Below, one piece after another: positions 41,910 through 50,937 of a stretch of DNA of 64,000 bases. The stretch covers positions 5,491,595 through 5,555,594 of the forward strand of contig NZ_KB217478.1 of assembly GCF_000331305.1 (NCBI RefSeq), written 5' to 3'. The translations under genes and the position numbers were made by a program. Positions within the stretch are counted from its first letter, which is position 1; every line of letters starts with the position of its first letter. The notes beneath the pieces are model-generated. The model was not told the DNA's origin, did not search any database, and worked only from the letters and a program-made list of their open reading frames with translations. This DNA comes from Calothrix sp. PCC 7103 (GTDB taxonomy: Bacteria; Cyanobacteriota; Cyanobacteriia; Cyanobacteriales; Nostocaceae).

Positions 41910-42500
41910 ATGGAATATCTAGCTTATTCTTCGATGTTTGACGCGAACGAGACAGTAGAACCAGAATTAGGACTCCCCGAAATACAATTTAATTTCAAAA
42001 CACTTTTTAACCAAAACCTTTTTAAATCAACAAGCTTGGCACTAGCAAGCCTTGGTCTTGTGTTTGCAACATTCTCTGAAGCACAAGCAGCAGTTACAGG
42101 ATTTGTTCGCACGAGTGGCAGTTGTTTACGAGTGCGTACTCAACCAAGTTTGAATTCACGAGTCGTTGGATGTTTACCAAACGGTTTGCGAGTATCAGCT
42201 ATTGTAGATACCGAAAACGGCTTTACTCGGCTAAGTTCAGGCTATTACGTAGCAACCAGATTTATAAATGCTCGTGCAGGAGGAGGAAACATTTCTGGGC
42301 CTGGTGTTGGTGGACCAGTTACTCTCAGTGTTGGTTCAGCAGGCGCCCCAGTTTCACAAGTTCAGCGTCGTCTCGGAATAGCACAAACTGGGTATTACGG
42401 TACAATAACAGAACGCGCAGTGCGTAACTTCCAAATCAATAACGGCTTACTCGCAGATGGAAGAGTTGGACCACAAACAAGAACCGCAATGGGGCTGTAA
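41910..42500 (+). CDS. SH3b and peptidoglycan-binding domain protein, secreted
   Basis: 196 residues. It has a long N-terminus with a signal-like hydrophobic stretch (STSLALASLGLVFATFSEAQAA, about 41-62; cut after AQA likely), then a bacterial SH3 domain (CLRVRTQPSLNSRVVGCLPN, about 70-118) and a C-terminal peptidoglycan-binding module (VSQVQRRLGIAQTGYYGTIT to RVGPQTRTAMGL). AGGAG stands 8 bases before the ATG. It is likely a wall-binding protein without enzyme activity of its own. The preceding M23 peptidase is on the same strand but 240 bp away. Confidence 0.88.
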   Translation: MEYLAYSSMFDANETVEPELGLPEIQFNFKTLFNQNLFKSTSLALASLGLVFATFSEAQAAVTGFVRTSGSCLRVRTQPSLNSRVVGCLPNGLRVSAIVDTENGFTRLSSGYYVATRFINARAGGGNISGPGVGGPVTLSVGSAGAPVSQVQRRLGIAQTGYYGTITERAVRNFQINNGLLADGRVGPQTRTAMGL

Positions 42501-42533
42501 TACAAAAATAATAAGCATTAATCGTGTCACTTA

Positions 42534-42610
42534 ATGTCATGCTGAACGAAGTGAAGCATCTTATAATTCATCAGTATTATTAAGATTCCTCGCTTCGCTC
42601 AGAATGACAT
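42534..42610. repeat. ATGTCATGCTGAACGAAG inverted repeat
   Basis: AATGTCATGCTGAACGAAG at the left with CGCTTCGCTCAGAATGACAT at the right, loop of unrelated sequence. Same family as 59055-59122 and the single-arm copies at 25772-25830 and 60553-60578. Confidence 0.8.
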
Positions 42611-42629
42611 TTTATATAGCGTCCTTAAA

Positions 42630-42905
42630 TTATTTTGATTCCACGACATTTAAAAATGATTTGCGAACACGTGTACCTTTAGCTTCCCAAATTATAATTT
42701 ATCCTTGCTTGATAACAAAAGAATCACCAGGGCGATACGTGTAACATAAACCACAGTGGCATGTTCTGTATATGGGAAATGAATTTCAAATGTACCTGTC
42801 GTTGCTTCAAATATTCCTGCTGTCATGCCATCTTTTTTGTAGTCATTTCGTGCTGAAATTTTAGGATTTCCCTGCAGCACTTTACCACCAAGATTTTCTG
42901 GGGCG
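42630..42905 (-). pseudogene. Cupin (DUF861-like) pseudogene
   Basis: Frame one encodes KVLQGNPKISARNDYKKDGM, TAGIFEATTGTFEIHFPYTE and HATVV, the first half of a cupin with the hallmark of the DUF861 group. At about base 42745 the match switches frame: YRPGDSFVIKQG, a stop, then IIIWEAKGTRVRKSFLNV, the end of the same domain. The middle strand that should carry the turn and next strand is missing. There is no good ATG at the start, and an in-frame stop lies just before it. So it is dead by 5' loss, an internal deletion with frameshift, and a nonsense codon. Confidence 0.8.
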
Positions 42906-42989
42906 CCGCCCTAGTAGTGCAAATGTTCGCATTGAAAGGGCTGGGTGGGCATTGCCCACCATTTGGCTTGCTATTAGCTGAAGAGTAGA

Positions 42990-44552
42990 CTAACAGTTCA
43001 ATAAAGTCTGATTTAACACGGGAGCAAGTTGCATTTGGAAATATTGCTGTAAAGGTAAAATATGCACATCTTCAAACCATTCTGCCGCTAAGTCTTCAAT
43101 AATATGATGCTCAGATATTAACTCAGAACTATTGAAGCACCTAATCACAGGATGAAGGAACTTACTACGGTGTGCCTGCGAAACATCATTTCTATCAATA
43201 CGATTTACATTAAATGGGTCTTCGAGATCATGATTTTCGCCGTATTCAAGAGTAATTGTATAATAATGATTGTGCCTACCTAAATCACTGTCGTGAATAT
43301 AATCGACAGGGACTTCTTCATAGTATACTGCCTCGTTATTATTATCTGAAATGATGATTAAGTCACAAATATAACCAAATTGCTGCCATAAGGCAGAGCT
43401 TTGGTTAATTCGCTTGATAACCATATCTGTTATACTTTCTACTGTTAGAGCAATGTGTTTACTTGGCAATTCTTGACCATGATACTTCCGAATTAAGATT
43501 CGACCAAGACAACATACACTGTAACGAAATCCATGTATAAATGCATTTGTTGATTTTTTAAAATCCCGTGATTGCATTAATGTACCAGCGAAGTATAAGT
43601 CTTTAATATTTACTGACTCCCATTCGCTAGTTTGCATGGGAAAACGATTGTGGATAGTTAGTTCTGGACGGCAATTTTCATCAAAAATTGAATCATCAAA
43701 ACGAAAACCTGTACAGGTAATAACACGATCGTATATTATTTCCTCTTGTTCGTCGTTAGCGTGACTATATTTGAAAGAAACCACAAATTTATCGTCTCGT
43801 TTTTCAATTTGTTCGATTGACGCATCAAGAATAGCATTCTGAGACTTTAACTGATAGGTATCCAAAATATTGTTATTAACTGCTCGCAAATGCCCAACGT
43901 AATGAGTTTTCCATGCCATCTGAATTGGTGTTGGACTGACTAGGTGAATAACAGATGCTGTTTCAACCAAATTATCGGCTGTTTCAAAGGCGGAATTACC
44001 TTTACCGATAATCAATACTTTTTGATTGATAAATTCTTCAGGTTTAACTGTTACAGTTGTATAATTGTCAGTTAATTCTATACCTGGAATGATTGGTATA
44101 TATGGTTTTGCGACACCAGTGGCAACAATTAAGCATTTACTGGAGTAAATATTACCTTCGTTATCACAAACTGTAAAATAGTTGTTCTTACTAATTTTAT
44201 GAACTTTGCTATTATACTTTACTTTCAAGTTGAAATTTTCAGCAAAGTCACACAGATATTTAACTAAATCATCTGCTTTTGGGAAATACTTCTTACTGTA
44301 ATTCTTAAACAGCATTTCATCAGAGTGATTGAGCAGAGAATTCCAATCCCACCTTAAATTGACATCCTTATTTTCATAACCAGTATAAACTTTATTTATA
44401 GAAATTAAGGTGCGGTGACGGGGAAACTGTTGAAAAGAAGTACCTGCCTTTTCTCCTGCTTCTATTATTAAATAATCTAAACCTAGTTTCTCAAAGAAAT
44501 AACCTAGTTGTAATCCAGCAGGTCCGGCGCCAATAATTAAATAGTCAAGCAT
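42990..44552 (-). CDS. FAD-dependent monooxygenase/oxidoreductase (FOXRED2-like)
   Basis: 520 residues from the ATG at 44552 (a TTG three codons upstream has no advantage). FAD-binding GAGPAGLQLGYFFEKLG near the start, the ATG motif SSKCLIVATG, and a second Rossmann GKGNSAFETADNL for NADPH. The C-terminal 170 residues resemble the extra part of FOXRED2-type proteins (LPSKHIALTVESI, NVNRIDRNDVSQAHRSKFLH). It probably hydroxylates or oxidises an organic substrate in the cytoplasm. It lies downstream of the tryptophanase gene on the same strand, 690 bp apart. Base use is AT-rich with only one GGCGCC, at its 5' end. Confidence 0.75.
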   Translation of the reverse strand: MLDYLIIGAGPAGLQLGYFFEKLGLDYLIIEAGEKAGTSFQQFPRHRTLISINKVYTGYENKDVNLRWDWNSLLNHSDEMLFKNYSKKYFPKADDLVKYLCDFAENFNLKVKYNSKVHKISKNNYFTVCDNEGNIYSSKCLIVATGVAKPYIPIIPGIELTDNYTTVTVKPEEFINQKVLIIGKGNSAFETADNLVETASVIHLVSPTPIQMAWKTHYVGHLRAVNNNILDTYQLKSQNAILDASIEQIEKRDDKFVVSFKYSHANDEQEEIIYDRVITCTGFRFDDSIFDENCRPELTIHNRFPMQTSEWESVNIKDLYFAGTLMQSRDFKKSTNAFIHGFRYSVCCLGRILIRKYHGQELPSKHIALTVESITDMVIKRINQSSALWQQFGYICDLIIISDNNNEAVYYEEVPVDYIHDSDLGRHNHYYTITLEYGENHDLEDPFNVNRIDRNDVSQAHRSKFLHPVIRCFNSSELISEHHIIEDLAAEWFEDVHILPLQQYFQMQLAPVLNQTLLNC

Positions 44553-45243
44553 TGTTAACAAACTCTTTTTTAAATTGACTATGGTAACAATCCTAAATGA
44601 GTTACTGTTCTTTTGTCTTCTGTACTTTTACTTGTTCATAAACTATTCAGAGAATCTGTATAAGCTAGCAGTTATCATAAATAAAATTATTTTATTTATA
44701 TAAAACTTTATGAAGGCAGTTATATATACTTAATTATTTCTAGACAATATCTTAGATTAATAATCAAATCATTCTCCCAATCAAATATAAATCGCACGCA
44801 ATAATTCTTAATATTCGGCTTGTAAGAGTTGATGCTTGTAAAGGTGCAAGATATGATTATGTTGATAATTTAGGGGTTTCATCCTTACATTTCGATTTTA
44901 TATAATTCCAGACTATGTAGAAATATCATCAATCTCTTCTCTACCAGCTAATTTAAATTCAACGAGCAGTCTTAACTCCTATTCATCAACAGAATCATAC
45001 ATTGCATTTCTACAATATTTGCTTGTAAAAAAAACAGAATCACATTTAAAGATGGTGATTCATTTGTGGCAAATGGAAAACACTTAAATCCATTCGCTAT
45101 AAGCCTTTTAGCCTAAGATTTTGAGATACTAGGTATATATTGATTAAGGTCTGTGCTTGCTGATGGCACTAAATTTACAGTCAATCAATAGATACATACG
45201 TGCATTTCCTAAATTTGATTGCGCTAGTATTTAATCGTGTTTC
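44553..45243. other. Gene-free AT-rich stretch between tnaA and the monooxygenase
   Basis: About 690 bp, no gene remnant, repeat or hairpin recognised. It should contain the monooxygenase promoter. Confidence 0.5.
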
Positions 45244-46665
45244 TCAACCGACTGCATTTAGACTTTTCCCATTATAAACAATTGAATTTTGAATAGGAGT
45301 AAGTTTTGCAGTGAAGTGACGTAATAGCTTTGGTGCATATATCAGTTCCATCCCTTGAATGGTTTCTGATTTAGCAGCAGTTCTACTTAATACCTCAACC
45401 ACATAATCAAGATGACTTTGGGTGTATACACGCCTTGGTATTGCCAACCGAACTAATTCCAAACGAGGATGCACCATTTTATTAGTTTGAGGGTCTGGGT
45501 AAGCAAAAGCAAGTGAGCCAATTTCTCCGGTACGTATTCCCCCTTCTAAATACAATTCCACAGCTAAGGCTTGACCTGGGAAATGCTCTTTAGGTATGTG
45601 GGGCAACAACATTCCAGCGTTAATATAGATTGCATGTGCCCCTGCTGGTTCAATTATTGGAATTCCTTTTTCCAGCAACTTTTCTGCAAGATAGTTAGTT
45701 TGTCCTAAGCGGTATGATAGATAATCTTCTTCTAGGACTTCGCGTAAACCGATTGCAATCGCTTCTAAATCACGTCCTGCTAAACCTCCGTAAGTTGGAA
45801 ATCCTTCATGCAAAATCAATTCATTGCTAGCTTGCTCAAATAGCGATTTGTCGCGCATGGCTAGAAAGCCACCGATGTTGACAAGACCGTCTTTTTTCGC
45901 GCTCATAATCATTCCGTCAGCTAGGGCGAACATTTCACTACAAATCTCCAGAATACTTTTACCCGCATATTCTGGTTCCCTTAACTTAATGAAGTATGCA
46001 TTTTCTGCAAAACGGCAAGCATCAATGAAGAAAGGAATGCAAAACTCTTTGTAGATTTGCGAAACAGCACGTAAGTTTTCTAAAGAAACTGGTTGACCAC
46101 CTCCGGCATTATTTGTCACTGTAATCATCCCAAAGGGAATATTTTCGGCACCCACCCGTTGGATAAATTCACGCAATTTTAAGCAATCAAGGTTTCCTTT
46201 AAAAGGATGATATAAATTTGAAATATATGCTTCGTCAATGATACAGTTAACAGGATTACCACCTCGCGCCCGAATATTAGCTTCAGTTGTGTCAAAATGC
46301 ATGTTAGAAGGTACATATTGACCTGGTTTAATCAAGCAAGTTGTTAATATATGTTCAGCGGCTCTACCTTGGTGCGTTGGTAAAAAATATGGAAAATCAA
46401 AAATATCTTGTATGACTTCCGCTAACCGAAAATAGGAACGCGCTCCAGCATAAGCCTCATCCCCTTCAAGCATTGCTGACCATTGCTTGTGGCTCATAGC
46501 ACATACGCCAGAGTCAGTTAGTAAATCAATAAAAATCTCCTCGGAACGTAAGCCAAAAAGATTATAACCAGCTCGTTGCATAGCAGATTCGCGAGCTTTA
46601 CGATCTAGCAATGTTATCGGTTCAACCATCTTAATCCGAAACGGCTCTGGAGGATGACTTATCAT
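45244..46665 (-). CDS. tnaA: Tryptophanase (tryptophan indole-lyase)
   Basis: PLP enzyme that splits tryptophan into indole, pyruvate and ammonia. Seen: EPFRIK start, IDLLTDSG, PTHQGR, and PLP lysine Lys258 in MSAKKDGLVNIGGF. Three positions separate it from tyrosine phenol-lyase: Asp125 (FDTT, Thr in the lyase), Ile in TGEIGSL where the lyase has Arg, and His450 near the end (RHFTAK, Phe in the lyase). All three are of the tryptophanase kind. The ATG at 46665 is chosen because the homologous start is MISHPPEPFR; 13 codons of open frame lie upstream. There is no TnaB permease nor leader peptide TnaC nearby. No GGCGCC in the gene, so it may be acquired. Confidence 0.92.
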   Translation of the reverse strand: MISHPPEPFRIKMVEPITLLDRKARESAMQRAGYNLFGLRSEEIFIDLLTDSGVCAMSHKQWSAMLEGDEAYAGARSYFRLAEVIQDIFDFPYFLPTHQGRAAEHILTTCLIKPGQYVPSNMHFDTTEANIRARGGNPVNCIIDEAYISNLYHPFKGNLDCLKLREFIQRVGAENIPFGMITVTNNAGGGQPVSLENLRAVSQIYKEFCIPFFIDACRFAENAYFIKLREPEYAGKSILEICSEMFALADGMIMSAKKDGLVNIGGFLAMRDKSLFEQASNELILHEGFPTYGGLAGRDLEAIAIGLREVLEEDYLSYRLGQTNYLAEKLLEKGIPIIEPAGAHAIYINAGMLLPHIPKEHFPGQALAVELYLEGGIRTGEIGSLAFAYPDPQTNKMVHPRLELVRLAIPRRVYTQSHLDYVVEVLSRTAAKSETIQGMELIYAPKLLRHFTAKLTPIQNSIVYNGKSLNAVG

Positions 46666-47102
46666 TTTTATTATCTCTACTAAATGAATATTGTTTACAT
46701 ACAACGTAATCTTATTTAATCTTCTTGAAAATGCAAACTGTTTCCGGAATATATCTATACTAATATATAAAAATATTTGATTAATTCAAATGTTTTAAAG
46801 TTACTGTGAATTAGCCTTAAATTTATTTTACGTATTATTACTGTTGTTTACTAACCGGAATTATGAGAATTGTAATAAATCCTATATATAAAAATTTCCT
46901 CTGAGATGGAGATTGAGATTGTAGCATATCTAAATCATTCATATGATTAACGATTATATATTTCATACTTATATTTACATATGATTTATAAATTAAATAT
47001 ATTGCTATAAAGATTTTATAAGATTTGCTAAAACTCAACAAGATTGAGATGAAATTAAATAAAAAAGAGATATGTAATTCTGCTAATAAACAAACTAATC
47101 CA
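46666..47102. other. Gene-free AT-rich stretch
   Basis: About 440 bp between the kinase end and tnaA start. Very AT-rich; no structure recognised. Probably the tnaA promoter region. Confidence 0.5.
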
Positions 47103-50100
47103 TTAGGTATAATTTAGCTGATAAAGAGGAATTTCGATAATAAATTCCGTTCCATGACCTACTTTGCTATTACAATATAAGCGACCGTGATGCTTATCTA
47201 CTACAATTTGATAACTAATTGATAGACCTAAACCCGTACCAATTCCGACAGGTTTTGTTGTGAAAAACGGATCAAATAAACGCTTTTGTACTTCTGGAGT
47301 AATTCCCACTCCATTATCGCTAATACAGATAGATACATATGTTTCATTCAATAATTGGGTATTTATACGTAGCAGTGGTGTGGAAATTTGATTTTTCCTT
47401 AATGCATCTTCCATTGCATCAATTGCGTTAGCAAGCAAATTCATAAATACTTGGTTAAGTTGTCCAGCATAACAAACGACTTTTGGTAAAGTACTATACT
47501 CTTTTATCACTTTAATTGCTGCGCGCTGCTGATTAGCTTTGAGACGATGTTGTAAAATCATTAAGGTGCTTTCTATGCCCTCATGGATATCAACTTTTTT
47601 CATTTCAGCTTCGTCAAGGCGGGAAAAGGTTCGTAATGACTGAACAATTTCTCGAATTCGTTCAGAACCAACTTTCATTGATGATATAATTTTTGGCAAA
47701 TCAGAAACAAGAAAACTTAAATCAATGGCATTAATTTCCTCAAGAATATTGTTTGTTGGTTGAGGGTACTCTTCTTGGTAAAGTTGAACTAAATGTAGTA
47801 AATCTTCTGTATAGTTGCTGGCATGAGTTAAGTTGCCATAAATAAAGTTTACAGGATTATTTATCTCATGAGCAACACCAGCAACAAGTTGCCCTAAACC
47901 GGACATTTTCTCACTTTGAACTAGTTGAGACTGAGTTTGCTTTAGTTCTTGTATAGCTTGTTCTAGCTGCTGTGCCTGCTGAGTAGCAGTTAATACTGCT
48001 TGTTGGCTTTGAGCATAAAGTTCAGCTTGGTTGATTGCAATTGCAAGCTGATCAACAACTGCTTGCAATAATTCCACTTCATCATCAGTCCAAGGACGAG
48101 TATCAGTCCAATTGGCGCAGACTATTATGCCAATTCGACCAAGACGGGTATGAATTGGTAAAACTATCTCTGATTTTATTCCTAGAGATAGTAAAAATTC
48201 TCTGTGAACTGTTTCATCAAATTTTGTAACATCGTCAATTTTAAGCATTTTCCGCTCAAACATTAACTGAGTGACTGGTCCGACTTTCTCAACAGGATCA
48301 TTACCTAATAGACTAGGCAAAAAAGAACTTTTGGCTTCTTTAATAGTTTCCCAAACAGGTGGGTGTGCATCAGCCTGAAACCAGCAGAAGCTACAACGGT
48401 CAATTTTTAATAAATTACGTATTTCTTGAATTGCAGTTTCTAAAACAGCATTTAAGTCAAGTGATTCTCGAATTTGGCTTGCCAGTCGATTTAAAAGTTG
48501 TTCCCGCTTTGCAAGCTCGCGATATTTTGCTTCAGATTCTCTGATTGCTATTTCTGCTTTTTTTCGCATCGTAATATCTCGTGTTACGGTTGCGAAAGCT
48601 AATGTATCTCCTGTTTTTTGGTCTTGAATCGCGAATGTATTATACTCTATAGGGATGAGTTCACCTGTTTTGAAATGCCGGAACCGTGATTCTCCTTGCC
48701 AACGTCCGTTTGAAACTAATTGCGGGAAAGCATTTGCTTGAAAGTATTCCCAGTCTTCTTGAGTGTGAAAGTCATATATTGCTTTTTGTTTAGATTCTTC
48801 TTGACTATCAAGACCAACAAGTTTTTGCCCTGATTGATTAACGTACAAAATTCTGGCATCTGGCGTTGCCATTGCAATAAAATCAGGATTCTTATCTACC
48901 AAAGATACGAATTTCTGGCGCTCTTGTTCTGCTAAATAACGGTCTGTTATATCTTTGCTAATGCAGGCTAAAGCAATTGGTTGATTAGTCTTGTGGTCTT
49001 TAATTGTAAAAATATTATATTCAATCGGGATAAGGGCACCTGTTTGAGAATGTCGAAAGGTAAGTTCTCCTTGCCAACTCCCTTGTTCAATAACTTGAGG
49101 TAAAACTTCTTTTTTCAGAAACTCTGAATCTTCATCTGTGTGAAAATTTAGTAGAGAAATCTGCCGAATTTGTTCGTTGTTTTCTATACCTACGAGTTTC
49201 TGCCCTGCTTTGTTAATAAACAACCCATCACCTTCAAGTGTTGCCATACCAATAAAGTCTGGACTATTTTCAATCAAAGCTACTAACTTTTGTCGTTCAT
49301 CTTCGGAAATCCTCCGTTCAGTAACATCCATTATTAAGCCATCCCAAATGATGTCACCGTTGGGTTGCAATTCGGGGCGTGATGAACCTTGTAACCATTT
49401 CAGGCGCCCTGATGGTGTTATAATTCTCCATTCATGGTTCCAAGGTTCGAGAGTTTCGGCTAAAGTCTGTATTGATTTATAAAAATTAGCTAAATCTTCT
49501 GGGTGTATTAATTGAAACAATACTTCGCTATCATTTAAAATTTGTTCAGGTTCTAATTCATAAATTTGACGACACGCTGCGTTGATATACGAAAAGTAAT
49601 GTGAGCCGTCAGGACATAACACGTATTGATACAGTATACCTGGTATGTTTGCGGATAGTTTTTGAAAGCGCGTTTCGCTTTTTCGTAGTGCTGATTCGGC
49701 TTTTTGTCTTTCTAATATTTCTGCTTGTAGTTGTGTGTTTGTTATATTTAATTCGCAAGTACGCTTTTCTACTAAGTTTTCTAATAGCTCTTTATATTGA
49801 TATAGCTGTGCTTCTGCTACCTTTTTATCGCTAACGTCAATTATCATTCCATCCCAAATAATATCGCCGTTTGGTTGCTTTTCTGGGCGCCCGCTTGAAC
49901 GCACCCACTTTAATTTACCTGTAGATGTAATAACTCTACCTTCCCATAACCAAGGCAAAAGCGTATCTGCTGAAATTGCCATTGACTCAGTAAATGCTGA
50001 ATAATCTTCTGGATGAATTCGCTCAGAAAATTTAGCACTGTTTTGCTGAAGTATTTCTGGCTCTACTTCCAGCAGGTGCTTACAACCAGGACTAACATAT

Positions 50101-50579
50101 GGTAATTCCATACTCCCGGAGGAATGTAACAGATATTGATATATCATTCCTGGAACATTCTCAGCTAGCTTAGTCACACGCACTTGACTTTTTTTGAGTG
50201 CTTCTTGTGTCTGAAGAAGTTCGGTAATTAGTTCTGTGCAAAAAATAGTACCGCCAATTTCACCGCTTTTGTCATACCAGGGACGACACTCCCACTTTAA
50301 CCATTCGTATGAACCATCTACCTGAGTCATTTTTTCTGCTTCACACAGATGCGACTCACCTGTTAAACAACGGTCATGAATTTCTTTCCACCTTTGGGCA
50401 ATGCTTGGCAAAACTTGCCAATTACAGAGACCAATTAAAGAAAAATCACTACAGTTATGGTCTATTAACCATTTACGACTAACTGCAATGTAACGCATCT
50501 CCCGGTCGAACATAGCAACGGCGACAGGTGTGTGTTCCAGTAAAATTTGTGTCAGTTCTGGGATGTTTTGCGTGTACAT
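47103..50579 (-). CDS. Multi-PAS/GAF sensor histidine kinase
   Basis: About 1158 residues and soluble (no TM). Five PAS domains in order (TPVAVAMFDREMRYIAVS; ENVPGMIYQYLL; ANIPGILYQYVL; ENSPDFIGMATL; DKNPDFIAMATP), each with a PAC-type tail such as NGDIIWDGMIIDVS or IPIEYN, then a GAF domain (LLKIDRCSFCWFQ, RLGRIGIIVCANW), a coiled coil, HisKA with His904 (GVAHEINNPVNF) and HATPase_c (DNGVGIT, DPFFTTKPVGIGTGLGLS). The GAF lacks the CH pair of cyanobacteriochromes, so it is not a bilin sensor. PAS 2/3 and PAS 4/5 are similar pairs, pointing to internal duplication. No regulator is adjacent. A TTG 32 codons upstream could extend it. Confidence 0.92.
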   Translation of the reverse strand: MYTQNIPELTQILLEHTPVAVAMFDREMRYIAVSRKWLIDHNCSDFSLIGLCNWQVLPSIAQRWKEIHDRCLTGESHLCEAEKMTQVDGSYEWLKWECRPWYDKSGEIGGTIFCTELITELLQTQEALKKSQVRVTKLAENVPGMIYQYLLHSSGSMELPYVSPGCKHLLEVEPEILQQNSAKFSERIHPEDYSAFTESMAISADTLLPWLWEGRVITSTGKLKWVRSSGRPEKQPNGDIIWDGMIIDVSDKKVAEAQLYQYKELLENLVEKRTCELNITNTQLQAEILERQKAESALRKSETRFQKLSANIPGILYQYVLCPDGSHYFSYINAACRQIYELEPEQILNDSEVLFQLIHPEDLANFYKSIQTLAETLEPWNHEWRIITPSGRLKWLQGSSRPELQPNGDIIWDGLIMDVTERRISEDERQKLVALIENSPDFIGMATLEGDGLFINKAGQKLVGIENNEQIRQISLLNFHTDEDSEFLKKEVLPQVIEQGSWQGELTFRHSQTGALIPIEYNIFTIKDHKTNQPIALACISKDITDRYLAEQERQKFVSLVDKNPDFIAMATPDARILYVNQSGQKLVGLDSQEESKQKAIYDFHTQEDWEYFQANAFPQLVSNGRWQGESRFRHFKTGELIPIEYNTFAIQDQKTGDTLAFATVTRDITMRKKAEIAIRESEAKYRELAKREQLLNRLASQIRESLDLNAVLETAIQEIRNLLKIDRCSFCWFQADAHPPVWETIKEAKSSFLPSLLGNDPVEKVGPVTQLMFERKMLKIDDVTKFDETVHREFLLSLGIKSEIVLPIHTRLGRIGIIVCANWTDTRPWTDDEVELLQAVVDQLAIAINQAELYAQSQQAVLTATQQAQQLEQAIQELKQTQSQLVQSEKMSGLGQLVAGVAHEINNPVNFIYGNLTHASNYTEDLLHLVQLYQEEYPQPTNNILEEINAIDLSFLVSDLPKIISSMKVGSERIREIVQSLRTFSRLDEAEMKKVDIHEGIESTLMILQHRLKANQQRAAIKVIKEYSTLPKVVCYAGQLNQVFMNLLANAIDAMEDALRKNQISTPLLRINTQLLNETYVSICISDNGVGITPEVQKRLFDPFFTTKPVGIGTGLGLSISYQIVVDKHHGRLYCNSKVGHGTEFIIEIPLYQLNYT

Positions 50580-50937
50580 ACGGAAGCGGTAGAGTCCTGG
50601 TATTCTTGGTAAATAAAACTTGGATTGTAAAATTAGAGACAAATTTATACACCAATCTAACAAAGGTTCTACCAATTTAACTTCCGAGTTTTTGCGGTAA
50701 TTATCTATATTGTTTTGATAAAATACTTAATTTTTCGATACATTCTGTTTACCATCTTGCCAACTCTTGTAAAAATCTTGGCATGAGGATTTGAGTTATT
50801 TAAAGCTTCTAACATTGTCTTTATATGCTGTGACATAAGTAACTGTGGCAAATTATAGGGCGGGCTTTCTATGCCCGCTCCACAAGAGTTTTACAAGAGT
50901 TTTACAAGAGTTTTAGAAGTGTTTTACAAGAAGAGAG
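50580..50937. other. Intergenic with repeat hairpin and 11-bp tandem repeat
   Basis: GGGCGGGCTTTCTATGCCCG at about 50858-50877 repeats the hairpin after glgA, and at 50882-50929 ACAAGAGTTTT occurs three times in tandem plus a variant, just downstream of wecB. Confidence 0.7.

Noticed and set aside
45244-46665. Tyrosine phenol-lyase for the beta-eliminating lyase
   Set aside because: Asp125, the Ile in TGEIGSL and His450 are the tryptophanase residues; the phenol-lyase Thr, Arg and Phe are missing.
47103-50579. Cyanobacteriochrome or phytochrome assignment of the large kinase
   Set aside because: The GAF domain has SFCWFQ but not the Cys-His chromophore pair, and there is no PHY domain.
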